64,000 bases of DNA from Marinobacter azerbaijanicus (GTDB lineage Bacteria > Pseudomonadota > Gammaproteobacteria > Pseudomonadales > Oleiphilaceae): positions 1-64,000 of the forward strand of contig NZ_JASSVS010000011.1 of the NCBI RefSeq assembly GCF_030250645.1. The letters are read 5' to 3'. Positions 9,901-17,907 of the stretch are shown here, piece after piece. The notes under the pieces are model-generated. The model did no database searches. It was not told the origin of the DNA and was given only the letters and a program-made list of their open reading frames with translations. The translations under genes and the position numbers were made by a program. Position 1 is the stretch's first letter; every line of letters starts with the position of its first letter.

Positions 9901-10451
9901 TCTGTCTTTTCTTTTTCGATAAGCTGGCTCAGTTGCTGGCTGCTGTCCAGCTCCATGTTTGCCTGCTGAAGCTCGTGGCGGAGTTTTTCGATATCCCCAT
10001 GGAGTTGCCGCAACTCAGCACTAGGGTCAGGAGGCGGAATAAAGGGGCCAGGCTTGAAGCTTGCGCCTGCCTTACCGAAAGATCGGTGGAACCAGATGGC
10101 CAATTCTCGCGCCAGCTTTAGACCATCCATTGCTTCTTTATGGCGAGTACGAAATTGGTGAGTGGCTTTGTTGCCCTCAATTCGCAGCGTGTGGAAAAGC
10201 TCTTTCACCTGGGGCTCAAGTCGCAGCTCGCGATTGAGGCGGTAAAGCAGGTCGGACTGACTGGTTTGCTCGTCGAACTCTATGCCGGACAGCGCGGCCA
10301 GATGCTGGGCTAGAGCTTCACCTAATTGACGAAGCTTTATCAGTGTGGAATTCGGATCGCTGGAGAATACCTGTTCTGCGGCACCCGCCAGATCTGCAAA
10401 CAACGGATCGTGTTCGGCGAGAAAGCCAAAGTTGGGTGACGCTTGTTCCAT
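6936..10451 (-). CDS. hsdR: Type I restriction endonuclease subunit HsdR
   Basis: HsdR is the DNA-translocating, DNA-cleaving motor of the type I complex. The 1171-residue protein starts with a DUF4145-like helical domain and a long coiled coil (about 150-260). Next comes an HSDR_N nuclease domain with a PD-(D/E)xK-like arrangement (GRADYLLF ... VVEAKKE). The SF2 helicase motor has Walker A (ATGTGKT), DEAH and the motif VI region (QMIGRATRR), and the C-terminal domain is helical. I chose the ATG at 10451 because the product then begins MEQASPNFGFL; the 47 codons upstream do not look like protein. It is the first gene of the operon hsdR-hsdM-hsdS-ATPase-HNH. Confidence 0.93.
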   Translation of the reverse strand: MEQASPNFGFLAEHDPLFADLAGAAEQVFSSDPNSTLIKLRQLGEALAQHLAALSGIEFDEQTSQSDLLYRLNRELRLEPQVKELFHTLRIEGNKATHQFRTRHKEAMDGLKLARELAIWFHRSFGKAGASFKPGPFIPPPDPSAELRQLHGDIEKLRHELQQANMELDSSQQLSQLIEKEKTEYEALALEMDKESRALAEQAQAHEQILEQQQKDYEKKIKALQDQLSQQGEDSVKEHRQEVAKQTKAASDTLVLNEELTRILIDQQLVEAGWEADSQELTYQKGARPEKGTYRAIAEWPTNHNGEKGRADYLLFAGLTPIAVVEAKKENTNVAGKIRQAERYSKGLKIEQPIVGAWELNGRTIAWPADEEGHYMVPFVYSCNGRPYIPQLAEQSGTWFRDVRDSSNTRRALPSFHTPGGLLDLLERDKENAEKLLKDEPFGYLKLRDYQQSAIQATENALAKGIRSALLAMATGTGKTRTIIGLMYRFLKTERFRRILFLVDRTALGQQAIDAFNEAPLEQSHTLSKIYNVAELGDMAAEAETRVQVATVQAMVKRIFMSDEPPPIDQFDCIIIDEAHRGYTLDQEMTEGELATRDTSQYISSYRRVLDYFDAVKIGLTATPAKHTSEIFGKPVYTYSYREAVADDWLIDHEPPIRYETLLTQNGIQFEKGKPVEVINTKTGEVDTTELEDELNFEVDTFNRRVINENFNRVICEQLVQELDPFGDEKTMIFCATDLHADMVKRLLDDAFKELYNGEYNEAAVAKITGQSDKVGQLIRRYKNERYPGIAITVDLLTTGIDVPPICNLVFMRRVRSRILYEQMIGRATRRCDEIGKTVFRIYDPVDIYAALQDVNTMKPLVRDPNITLEQLVDELTDESQLETALNSPGEQEGETQADAVLSQLSQKLMRVLRKADNKAETKPELKQKLDELHQTWGVEPKSLHQHLHKLGPRQASEFIREHGGLMDQLAEVKSLAGSEYMPLISEHEDEIRERTQSYGPHDKPEDYLDSFNQFVREQMNQSAALSVVVNKPRDLTREQLREVKLLLDNNGYSEAKLQSAVRNQTNKDIAASIIGHIRRAALGEPLKPFEQRVAEAMDRIHTQHNWTPAQRKWLDRLAKQLTHEVIIDRETVNQLPAFQGGAKQLDKVLGDQLDTVLEELGDAMWPRESA

Positions 10452-10768
10452 TTTATTGTTCAACGTATCCCTCGAAAGCAACAGCTTAAACAGACAATAA
10501 CAGACTGAAGAAAGGTTCAAAAACAGGGATGAAGTTAAATGGTAAAAAATACCTCTATTTTTTGTCTTCGAACAAGGATGGAGATATCCCACCCTTAAAA
10601 TCAGAGCCCCCTTTTCCGTTCGCGGCGCTTGAGGCTGCCTTCCAGTTCGGCCTACTGCTTTTCGAGTCGGTGGTTATCTGGCGGAGTTGCTGTTGCCGTT
10701 CTGGGTCAGCACTTGTTTCTGCTGTTCAAGCCTGCGGACGTTCTGCAAGAGCCCGTTGGTTTTGGAAA
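10452..10768 (-). pseudogene. Gap with a possible decayed coding remnant upstream of hsdR
   Basis: This 317-bp stretch lies between the fdhA stop and the hsdR start. On the minus strand, about 10768-10605 reads like coiled-coil protein in two frames: NVRRLEQQKQVLTQ, ending at a stop, then RLEKQ-stop-AELEGSLKRRE. Such charged sequence with an in-frame stop and a shift suggests the remains of a lost gene at the island edge, but chance cannot be ruled out. The AT-rich part near 10452-10560 probably holds the hsdR promoter; a TTTGAA/TATTGT pair with 16-bp spacing is only weakly convincing. Confidence 0.3.
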
Positions 10769-13627
10769 CTAGGCCGGGCTCAGCCGGCACGCCGCATATT
10801 TGAACTCTGGAATTTTCCCGAACGGGTCCAGCGCCGGATTCGTGAGCACATTGGCGGCCGCCTCCACAAAGGCAAAGGGTATAAACACCATGCCCTCGGG
10901 CATGGACTGATCGACCCGTGCCGTCAGGGTGATGCTGCCGCGCCGGGTGACAACGTCGATGGCATCACCCGCTTCGACGCCCAGGCGCGCCAACTCCACC
11001 GGTGCCAGGTAGGCCGCAGCTTCGGGTTCGCGCTCGTCCAGTACCCGGCTGCGACGGGTCATGGCGCCGGTGTGCCAGTGCTCAAGCAGTCGACCGGTGG
11101 TTAACACGATGGGATAGGCCTCATCCACCGGCTCGTCCGGCGGCAGCGGCCAGGTCGGAGAGAATCTGGCCCGGCCCCCGGCGCGTGGAAAGGCGTCAGA
11201 GAAGACAACGTCCTGCCCCGGGGCATCATCAGCCGGACATGGATAGGTCACCGATCCTTCGCGTTCCAGCCGGGACCAGGAGATATGATCCAGTGAATGC
11301 ATGCCCTGCTTCATTTCCGCAAACACCTGCTCGGGGCCGGCGTAGTTCCAGGCCAGCCCGAAACGCCGGGCAATTTCCTGAATAACCCACCAGTCTGGCT
11401 TTGCCTCCCCTGGCGGCGGCAGCGCGGCACGGCCCATTTGCACCTGCCGGTTGGTGTTGGTGACGGTGCCTGTTTTTTCCGACCAGGCGGCGGCTGGCAG
11501 AATAACGTCGGCAAACTGGGCGGTCTCGGTGGCGAACAGGTCCTGCACCACCAGGTGCTCCAGGGCACCAAGCGCGGCCCGGGCGTGGGTCAGATCGGGA
11601 TCGGACATCGCGGGGTTTTCGCCGAGGATGTACATGCCCTTGATCGTGCCTGCTTTGATGGCATCCATGATCTCCACCACGGTAAGCCCTGGCTCCGGGT
11701 CCAGTTCGGTGTCCCAGAGTTCTTCGAAAGCGGCCCGCAGCTGGGCGTCCCCCACCGGTTGGTAGTCGGGCAATACCATGGGAATCAAACCGGCGTCGGA
11801 TGCGCCCTGCACGTTGTTTTGCCCGCGTAAAGGATGCAGGCCGGTGCCGGGCCGGCCCGTGTGGCCGCATGTCAGGGCCAGGGAGATCAGGCAGCGGGCG
11901 TTGTCGGTGCCGTGTACGTGCTGGGAGATGCCCATGCCCCAGAAGATCATCGCTCTGTCGGCCTTTGCGTATGCACGGGCCACTTCGCGAATGACCTCTG
12001 GTTCAACGCCGCAGACCGGGCTCATCACCTCCGGTGTCATATCCACAACACTGGCGGCCAGTGCCTCGAAGCCCTCGGTGTGGGCATCAATGTAGGCCTG
12101 GTCAAAGAGTCCTTCGCTGATAATCACATTGAGCATGGCGTTAAACAGTGACACGTCGCCGCCCGGCGAGAAACGCAGGCTGCGCCAGGCATAGGCATCC
12201 AGCGCCTGGCCCCGGGGATCGATGATGACCAGTCTGGTGCCGTTTCGTGCCGCCTGCTTGAAGTAGGTGGCGGCCACCGGGTGGTTCACCGCCGGGTTGC
12301 AGCCGGTGAGGATCACCACGTCGGCCTCGAGCGCCTGCATGAAGGAGGCGGTGACTGCACCAGAGCCCAGGCACTCCATCAGCGCCGCCACGGAACTGGC
12401 GTGGCAAAGCCGCGTGCAGTGGTCAACGTGGTTGGAGCCAAAACCGGTGCGCACGAGCTTCTGGAACAGCCAGGCTTCTTCGTTGGAGCACTTGGCGCTG
12501 CCGAAACCGGCCAGCGCATCCGGTCCATGTTGGGTTTTAAGTTGGGTTAATCCGTTTGCCGCGAGATCCAGTGCCTCTTCCCAGCTGGCCTCTCGAAAGT
12601 GGGTTAACGGATTGGCCGGATCAAAGTCGGGGTCGAGCCCCTTGGGTACGCCCTCCCGGCGGATCAGCGGCCGGGTGAGCCGCGCCGGGTGCGAGGGATA
12701 ATCGAAGCCGAAGCGCCCCTTTACACAAAGCCGGCCCTGGTTTGAGGGGCCATCTTTGCCTTCCACAAAAAGAATACGCCCGCCCTGCTCTCCTGCCTCA
12801 GAGGGCTCGTCTTTGACGTGATAGGTCAGCTGGCAGCCTACGCCGCAGTAGGGGCAGACTGAATCCACAGTGCGATCAGCCGTGGCGGAGTCTCCCCGGC
12901 CCTGGGCATCGATCAGGGTGGCGGGCATCAGCGCCCCGGTCGGGCAGGCCTGCACACACTCGCCGCAGGCAACGCAGGTGCTGTCTCCCATGGGGTCATC
13001 GAAATCGAACACTACCTTGGACGCAGCACCACGGTGCGCCAGGCCGATAACATCGTTTCCCTGCACCTCGCGGCAGGCGCGCTCGCATAGGCCGCAGGTG
13101 ATGCAGGCGTCCAGATTGACGTTCATGGCTGAATGGGTGGCGTCATGGCCCCGGGCGTGGGCCAGCGAATCCGACCGCGGGGCAACGTGGTGAACCGTGG
13201 GCTCGTCGCGCTCTGAGCGGGCCGGAAGGCGCTGGCGCACGGCACCGGCGTCGATGGCCAGTTGATCCGCCGTATACCACAGGTGGCTGGACTGGTCCGG
13301 GCTTTGCGCTCGCTCGGGTTGATCGGCCAGCAGCAATTCCAGCACCGCTCTGCGGGCGTCCTGGGCACGGGTGGAGGCTGCGCTTCGCACCACCATGCCG
13401 GGCGCTGCCTCGCGGATGCAGCTGGCGGCGAGCACCCGCTCGCCCTCCACTTCCACCATGCAGGCGCGGCAATTGCCATCCGCGCGGTAACCCGGGGTGT
13501 CTTTGAAGCATAAATGCGGGATGGTCTCGCCGGCGCGCTTGGCGACCTGCCACAGGGTTTCGCCGGGGTAGGCCTGAACGTCAATGTCGTCCAGTGTCAG
13601 GGTGAAGCTTGTGTTGGGGTTGCTCAT
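10769..13627 (-). CDS. fdsA: NAD-dependent formate dehydrogenase catalytic (alpha) subunit
   Basis: This is the molybdenum- or tungsten-bis-MGD subunit that oxidises formate to CO2 and passes electrons to the diaphorase subunit encoded just upstream. The 952 residues begin with a 2Fe-2S ferredoxin domain (Cys40, 53, 56, 70). Next come a His/Cys segment and two 4Fe-4S clusters (CITCGLCERAC and CVACGECVQACP). The molybdopterin domain has its own cluster motif CPYCGVGC, and the active-site region RLCHASSV carries cysteine, not selenocysteine. A C-terminal molydop-binding fold ends the protein. The start lies 10 bp after the fdsB stop, with a GGGAGG ribosome site. fdsC, fdhD and fdsD homologues are not seen downstream, where the restriction island begins. 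Confidence 0.93.
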   Translation of the reverse strand: MSNPNTSFTLTLDDIDVQAYPGETLWQVAKRAGETIPHLCFKDTPGYRADGNCRACMVEVEGERVLAASCIREAAPGMVVRSAASTRAQDARRAVLELLLADQPERAQSPDQSSHLWYTADQLAIDAGAVRQRLPARSERDEPTVHHVAPRSDSLAHARGHDATHSAMNVNLDACITCGLCERACREVQGNDVIGLAHRGAASKVVFDFDDPMGDSTCVACGECVQACPTGALMPATLIDAQGRGDSATADRTVDSVCPYCGVGCQLTYHVKDEPSEAGEQGGRILFVEGKDGPSNQGRLCVKGRFGFDYPSHPARLTRPLIRREGVPKGLDPDFDPANPLTHFREASWEEALDLAANGLTQLKTQHGPDALAGFGSAKCSNEEAWLFQKLVRTGFGSNHVDHCTRLCHASSVAALMECLGSGAVTASFMQALEADVVILTGCNPAVNHPVAATYFKQAARNGTRLVIIDPRGQALDAYAWRSLRFSPGGDVSLFNAMLNVIISEGLFDQAYIDAHTEGFEALAASVVDMTPEVMSPVCGVEPEVIREVARAYAKADRAMIFWGMGISQHVHGTDNARCLISLALTCGHTGRPGTGLHPLRGQNNVQGASDAGLIPMVLPDYQPVGDAQLRAAFEELWDTELDPEPGLTVVEIMDAIKAGTIKGMYILGENPAMSDPDLTHARAALGALEHLVVQDLFATETAQFADVILPAAAWSEKTGTVTNTNRQVQMGRAALPPPGEAKPDWWVIQEIARRFGLAWNYAGPEQVFAEMKQGMHSLDHISWSRLEREGSVTYPCPADDAPGQDVVFSDAFPRAGGRARFSPTWPLPPDEPVDEAYPIVLTTGRLLEHWHTGAMTRRSRVLDEREPEAAAYLAPVELARLGVEAGDAIDVVTRRGSITLTARVDQSMPEGMVFIPFAFVEAAANVLTNPALDPFGKIPEFKYAACRLSPA

Positions 13628-13637
13628 GGCAGCCTCC

Positions 13638-15353
13638 CTACCCTTTGGCTATAAGGTTTTGGCTGGCGAGTTCGCTGCGGAAGTCTCGAAGCAGGCTCAG
13701 CACCGGATTGGGTGCAGCCTGGCCCAGTCCGCAGATGGAAGCATCCGCCATCACGCTGGCCAGTTGCTGGAGTGTCTGCTCATCCCAGGTATCCCGCTCC
13801 AGCAAGGTGAGCATCTTCTCGGTGCCCACACGGCAGGGCGTGCACTGCCCGCAGGACTCATCGGCGAAGAAGCCCAGAAGATTGGACGCCGCGTCGGCCA
13901 GATTGTCCTGATCCGACAGCACGATCACAGCTGCGGACCCGATAAAGCAGCCATGTTCCTGCAGGGTGTCAAAGTCCAGTGGAATGTCTGCTTTGCTGGC
14001 CGGCAGTATGCCGCCGGACGCCCCACCGGGCAGATAGGCCAGCAGGCGATGCCTTTCCGCCATGCCGCCGCAGTATTCCTCTATCAACTCGTTGAGGGTG
14101 ATACCCGCAGGGGCGAGGTGGACCCCGGGCCGCGCGACCCGCCCGGAAACCGAAAAGCTGCGAAGCCCCTTGCGACCATGCCGCCCCTGGCTGGCGAACC
14201 AGTCGGCGCCCTGGGCGTGGATGCGTGGAATCCAGTAAACCGTCTCGACGTTATTCACCAGCGTGGGCTGACCAAAGAGCCCTTTCTGGGCAACGAACGG
14301 CGGGCGATGGCGCGGCTTGCCCGGTTTGCCCTCCAGAGACTCAATCAGGGCGGATTCCTCGCCGCAGATATAGGCCCCAGCGCCACGGCGCAAGATGATA
14401 AAATCCGGCGCGACGATTTCGGCCGCTTCCAGCTCGGCAATGGCTTCGGTCAGCACTCTGTGCAGCCCGGGATATTCGTCCCGCAGGTAAATGTACAGGG
14501 CCTTCGCCTCAACCGACCAGGCGCTAACCAGCGCGCCCTCGAGGAACGTGTGGGGTTCACGTTCCAGGTAATAACGATCCTTGAAAGTGCCAGGTTCACC
14601 TTCGTCGGCGTTGATCACCGCATAGCGTGGCCCCGGCTCAGCACGCACGGCCTGCCATTTGCGGAAGGTGGGGAATCCGGCGCCGCCGAGGCCGCGAAGC
14701 CCAGCATCCTCGAGCTCCTTGGCCAGCGATTCGATGCTCACCCGGCCTTCACGGCAATCCATCAGCAACTGATAACCACCGGTCGAACGATAGTCTGCCA
14801 GGCGTGGCCAGGAGACTTCCTCTGGCTGAACCTGCCCCTGCTCTACCGCGGCCTCAACACTCCGGACGTTGGCATTCAGCACATGATGGTGTCCGACGGC
14901 TACCACGGGCGCCGTCTCGCAACGCCCCATGCAGGGCGCGCGCAGGACTCTTACCGTTTCGGGATCAGCGCCATCAGACAGCGCTTGATGCAGCGCCTCT
15001 GCTCCTGCCAAACGACAGGAGAGCGAGTCACACACCCGCAGAGTTATCTCAGGCGGTGGCGTTTGCTCGTCGTGAATAACGTCGAAATGGGCGTAAAAGG
15101 TAGCCGTTTCATAAATGGCGGCCATTGGCAGATTCATGAAGGCGGCCAAGGCGCGAAGGTGGGGCATGGAGAGGTAACCGAAATCATCCTGCAAGGCATG
15201 CAGATGCTCGATCAGACGATCCCGGTGGCGCAACGATGAATCAATACGTTCGTCACCGATCAGGTCCCGCAGCTCCGACAGTATAGCCGGTTCCAGTTGA
15301 CGGCCTCGAAGGGCAGAGCGCCGGCGTTTGGGCTTTTCTTCGTCTGTACTCAT
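13638..15353 (-). CDS. fdsB: NAD-dependent formate dehydrogenase diaphorase subunit (FdsG-FdsB fusion)
   Basis: This 571-residue protein transfers electrons from the catalytic subunit to NAD+. The N-terminal part (about 30-190) is NuoE-like with the four-cysteine 2Fe-2S pattern (CDSLSC ... CMGRC). The remainder is NuoF-like, with an FMN/NADH-binding region (GLGGAGFPT and GEPGTFKDRYYLE) and a C-terminal 4Fe-4S motif (SCGQCTPCR). In many FDH operons FdsG and FdsB are separate proteins; here they are one chain. I chose the ATG at 15353 (MSTDEEKPKRR); nine upstream codons look non-coding. It is the first gene of the two-gene FDH operon. Confidence 0.92.
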   Translation of the reverse strand: MSTDEEKPKRRRSALRGRQLEPAILSELRDLIGDERIDSSLRHRDRLIEHLHALQDDFGYLSMPHLRALAAFMNLPMAAIYETATFYAHFDVIHDEQTPPPEITLRVCDSLSCRLAGAEALHQALSDGADPETVRVLRAPCMGRCETAPVVAVGHHHVLNANVRSVEAAVEQGQVQPEEVSWPRLADYRSTGGYQLLMDCREGRVSIESLAKELEDAGLRGLGGAGFPTFRKWQAVRAEPGPRYAVINADEGEPGTFKDRYYLEREPHTFLEGALVSAWSVEAKALYIYLRDEYPGLHRVLTEAIAELEAAEIVAPDFIILRRGAGAYICGEESALIESLEGKPGKPRHRPPFVAQKGLFGQPTLVNNVETVYWIPRIHAQGADWFASQGRHGRKGLRSFSVSGRVARPGVHLAPAGITLNELIEEYCGGMAERHRLLAYLPGGASGGILPASKADIPLDFDTLQEHGCFIGSAAVIVLSDQDNLADAASNLLGFFADESCGQCTPCRVGTEKMLTLLERDTWDEQTLQQLASVMADASICGLGQAAPNPVLSLLRDFRSELASQNLIAKG

Positions 15354-15476
15354 TGTTTTTGACCAGGCCCAGAGGTACAAAAGACAGCCTTGTTGGCTGG
15401 CCTGACTATCTAGAAATCATTGAAACACATCCGGCTATCCCGGCGCTAGAGATGCGAAATTTTTCAAAATACCGCA
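15354..15476. other. Gap between the MCP gene and the formate dehydrogenase operon
   Basis: The 123-bp gap should hold the promoter for the fdsB-fdsA operon, transcribed toward lower coordinates. I see no clear sigma-54 or sigma-70 consensus and no gene. Confidence 0.3.
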
Positions 15477-17093
15477 TCAGCAATCAGTAGACGTGCGAAA
15501 CCGGGCCGTAAGGTCCCTCATTGAAAGCGCTTCCTGTTTCAATGCCGCGCTGACTTCCCTGCTGCCAGCGACACTCTGGGCCAGCGTTGCCGCGTGGGCG
15601 CCAAGCGCGGAGGACCTGTGGCCGACCCGGTCGATTTCCTCACGTTGAAGCGTCAGTGCATCATTGATGGTGGCGCTGCGAAGCTCCAGGTCCGAAAACC
15701 GATGGTTCATGGACACCAGGTGGGCCTTCAGTTCCTCCAGCGTCTGGCGATTACCGAGTCCGGCGTCTTTCATCTCTGCAATTTGATGCTCAACGCCCTC
15801 AACGCCTTCAACCAGATCCCCTACCCACTGGCGGATTTCTCCGGTGGAATCGGCAGTGCGCTTTGATAACGTGCGGACTTCATCAGCAACAACCGCAAAC
15901 CCGCGCCCGTGTTCGCCCGCTCTTGCTGCCTCTATCGCAGCATTCAGGGCCAGCAGATTCGTCTGTTCGGCTATGTCCGCAATCACGCCAATGACCTTTT
16001 CGATCTTGAGCGTTGATTCCGTCAGCTCATGAATAGATCCGGATACCCGACCAATGACTTCGACCGTGTGCTCCGCCGCTGTTTCACTCTTTCTCAGACC
16101 GGACTGAATATCCGCGTTTGCGCTGACCGCTTCCTGGATGGTCTCCCTGGACTCGCCGGTGGATGCCTCAATCGCGGAGGCCTGATCGGCAATTGCCTGC
16201 ATTGAGTCGGTCACATCCTGAATCTGGCGATGGGTGGTTTGGGAGGCGGACTCCAGCTCTTCGGCCTGGGAATCAAGACGCGCCGATCTATCATTGACGC
16301 TTTGTGACGCCACCCGGATGTCACCGATGAACGCTTCAAACCGGCCCACCAGGCGAATCAGGGCGGTCGCAACCCCCGCCACTTCATCCGACCCGCTCAG
16401 TTTCGGGGTATTGGCAAGGTCCGAACACTCATCCATCAGGCGAAGATCCTGTTCGATACGCTGCAGCCTTATGATCACGATTTTTCTCAGCCATAGGGTC
16501 ATCAGCACAATGACCAGCAGAAAGACGACGAAGCCGGTGATCAGAGATACCTGCTGACTGCCGAGATACTCCAGCAGTTCGCTGGATTCCTGACCAATCC
16601 GGGCACGACTGGCCACCTCCCGGGCACTGATGCTCTCAAGCATTGGCGACAAGGCAGGAAAGAGATCGAAGTCCACGGCTTTGCCTGCCTGATAGTAACT
16701 TTTCTCGCGGATTCCCTCCCCCAGCTTTTCAAGGTACAAACCTACAGGCTCGTAAACACTCTCATGGTCCTCGGCCCACTGGCTCAACTGCGCATTCTTT
16801 TTAACAGCGCTCCACTTGGCGGGAATCGACTCTGAAAGTGCGGCGAATTCCTCCTCGATTTCATCCCAAAGCAACAACTGGCCCTTGATCTTGAAAGAAA
16901 GATCCTGCAACTGGCGCAAATCCTGTTCCAGATCGTTCAGCAACCAGGATTCTGTCAGGCGATTCTGTATCAGTTGTTCTGCAGCGTCTTCCGCCTTGAT
17001 GATGATTGACCAGGACAACAGGGCGACAGCCGAGAGCGCAAAGACCGAAAGAAATGAAAAGAAGAGAATCCTACTGCGAACCGTTCTGAGCAT
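15477..17093 (-). CDS. Methyl-accepting chemotaxis protein
   Basis: This 538-residue membrane chemoreceptor signals to CheA/CheW. Transmembrane helix 1 is at about 9-31, followed by a periplasmic helical sensor of about 160 residues. Transmembrane helix 2 (VSLITGFVVFLLVIVLMTLW), a HAMP-like linker and a cytoplasmic coiled coil follow. The conserved hairpin tip is present (IAEQTNLLALNAAIEAARAG). The start at 17093 (MLRTVRSRILFF) puts a basic N-terminus before helix 1 and has a G-rich ribosome site; the 27 upstream codons are implausible. The ligand is unknown. It lies next to two-component and CheB/CheR-type genes. Confidence 0.93.
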   Translation of the reverse strand: MLRTVRSRILFFSFLSVFALSAVALLSWSIIIKAEDAAEQLIQNRLTESWLLNDLEQDLRQLQDLSFKIKGQLLLWDEIEEEFAALSESIPAKWSAVKKNAQLSQWAEDHESVYEPVGLYLEKLGEGIREKSYYQAGKAVDFDLFPALSPMLESISAREVASRARIGQESSELLEYLGSQQVSLITGFVVFLLVIVLMTLWLRKIVIIRLQRIEQDLRLMDECSDLANTPKLSGSDEVAGVATALIRLVGRFEAFIGDIRVASQSVNDRSARLDSQAEELESASQTTHRQIQDVTDSMQAIADQASAIEASTGESRETIQEAVSANADIQSGLRKSETAAEHTVEVIGRVSGSIHELTESTLKIEKVIGVIADIAEQTNLLALNAAIEAARAGEHGRGFAVVADEVRTLSKRTADSTGEIRQWVGDLVEGVEGVEHQIAEMKDAGLGNRQTLEELKAHLVSMNHRFSDLELRSATINDALTLQREEIDRVGHRSSALGAHAATLAQSVAGSREVSAALKQEALSMRDLTARFRTSTDC

Positions 17094-17207
17094 GGTGCCC
17101 CCATCATCGAATGAGGGCCCGATAGTGAACATCGAATGTGACAACCAGATTGCAAATTCCTGGAGGCGAGCCATTTTTCGGCAGAAATTTAAGGCCGGCT
17201 TCCTCAG

Positions 17208-17891
17208 TTACTCTTCTATCAGAGCATTGTCCTGCTCCGAGGAATCGCTGTCACTCGAGTTCCAGGCCACGGCCCGCTGCAACAGTTCCGAATTTTTGGA
17301 AACCACGAGTTTCTTTTTCATGTGATAGCGATGGGAGTCCACGGTCTTTGGGCTCACGCACAGCCGACCGGCGATTTCCTTCGAGGAGAGCCCCTTACCC
17401 AGCAACGCAAAGACTTCCAGTTCGCGATCCGACAACACGTCTTCTGGCCGTTCCCAAACGGGAGCCTGCTTTTGCGTCCGGCGCTGGACGATATGAGATG
17501 CCACAGCGGGATCCAGGTAAATGTTGCCCCTCAACACCTCCTCTATTGCGCTTATGAGCTTGGATGCCGCCTGCTCTTTATTGATGTAGCCATTGGCACC
17601 TGCTCTCAGTGAGCGTTCGGCGTAGATCATATCGTCGTGCATGGAGGCAACAAGGATTTTGGTGGCCGGTTTCTCGGAGTGGATTCGTTTGATCAGTTGC
17701 AGGCCACTGCCCTCGGCGAGTGTGAGGTCCACAATAATCAACTGGGGGTGCTCCTTTTTCATAGCCTGTATGGCTTCGGTGACCCCGGCGGCTTCTGCGA
17801 CAATCTGATAGCGATCGTCCCTGCCAATCAGATTCGCAAGTCCTTCCCTGAATATGGGGTGGTCGTCCACGATCATTATTGCGGTTTTCAT
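17208..17891 (-). CDS. NarL/LuxR-family response regulator
   Basis: This 227-residue DNA-binding regulator has an N-terminal receiver domain (acidic residues near 9-10, phosphoacceptor Asp55 in LIIVDLTLAEG, a conserved Lys near 105) and a C-terminal LuxR-type HTH (about 155-215). I chose the ATG at 17891 (MKTAIMIVDDHP) as the start. It lies 16 bp downstream of the PAS histidine kinase gene, which has the HisKA_3/HATPase output that normally phosphorylates NarL-type regulators, so the two are very likely a cognate pair. Confidence 0.9.
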   Translation of the reverse strand: MKTAIMIVDDHPIFREGLANLIGRDDRYQIVAEAAGVTEAIQAMKKEHPQLIIVDLTLAEGSGLQLIKRIHSEKPATKILVASMHDDMIYAERSLRAGANGYINKEQAASKLISAIEEVLRGNIYLDPAVASHIVQRRTQKQAPVWERPEDVLSDRELEVFALLGKGLSSKEIAGRLCVSPKTVDSHRYHMKKKLVVSKNSELLQRAVAWNSSDSDSSEQDNALIEE

Positions 17892-17907
17892 GGTTATCAC
17901 CCTATGG

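Noticed and set aside
13584..15239. 551-codon open frame on the plus strand, opposite fdsB
   Set aside because: It is the antisense shadow of the high-GC fdsB gene, whose clear iron-sulfur and FMN motifs are on the minus strand. It has no domain of its own.
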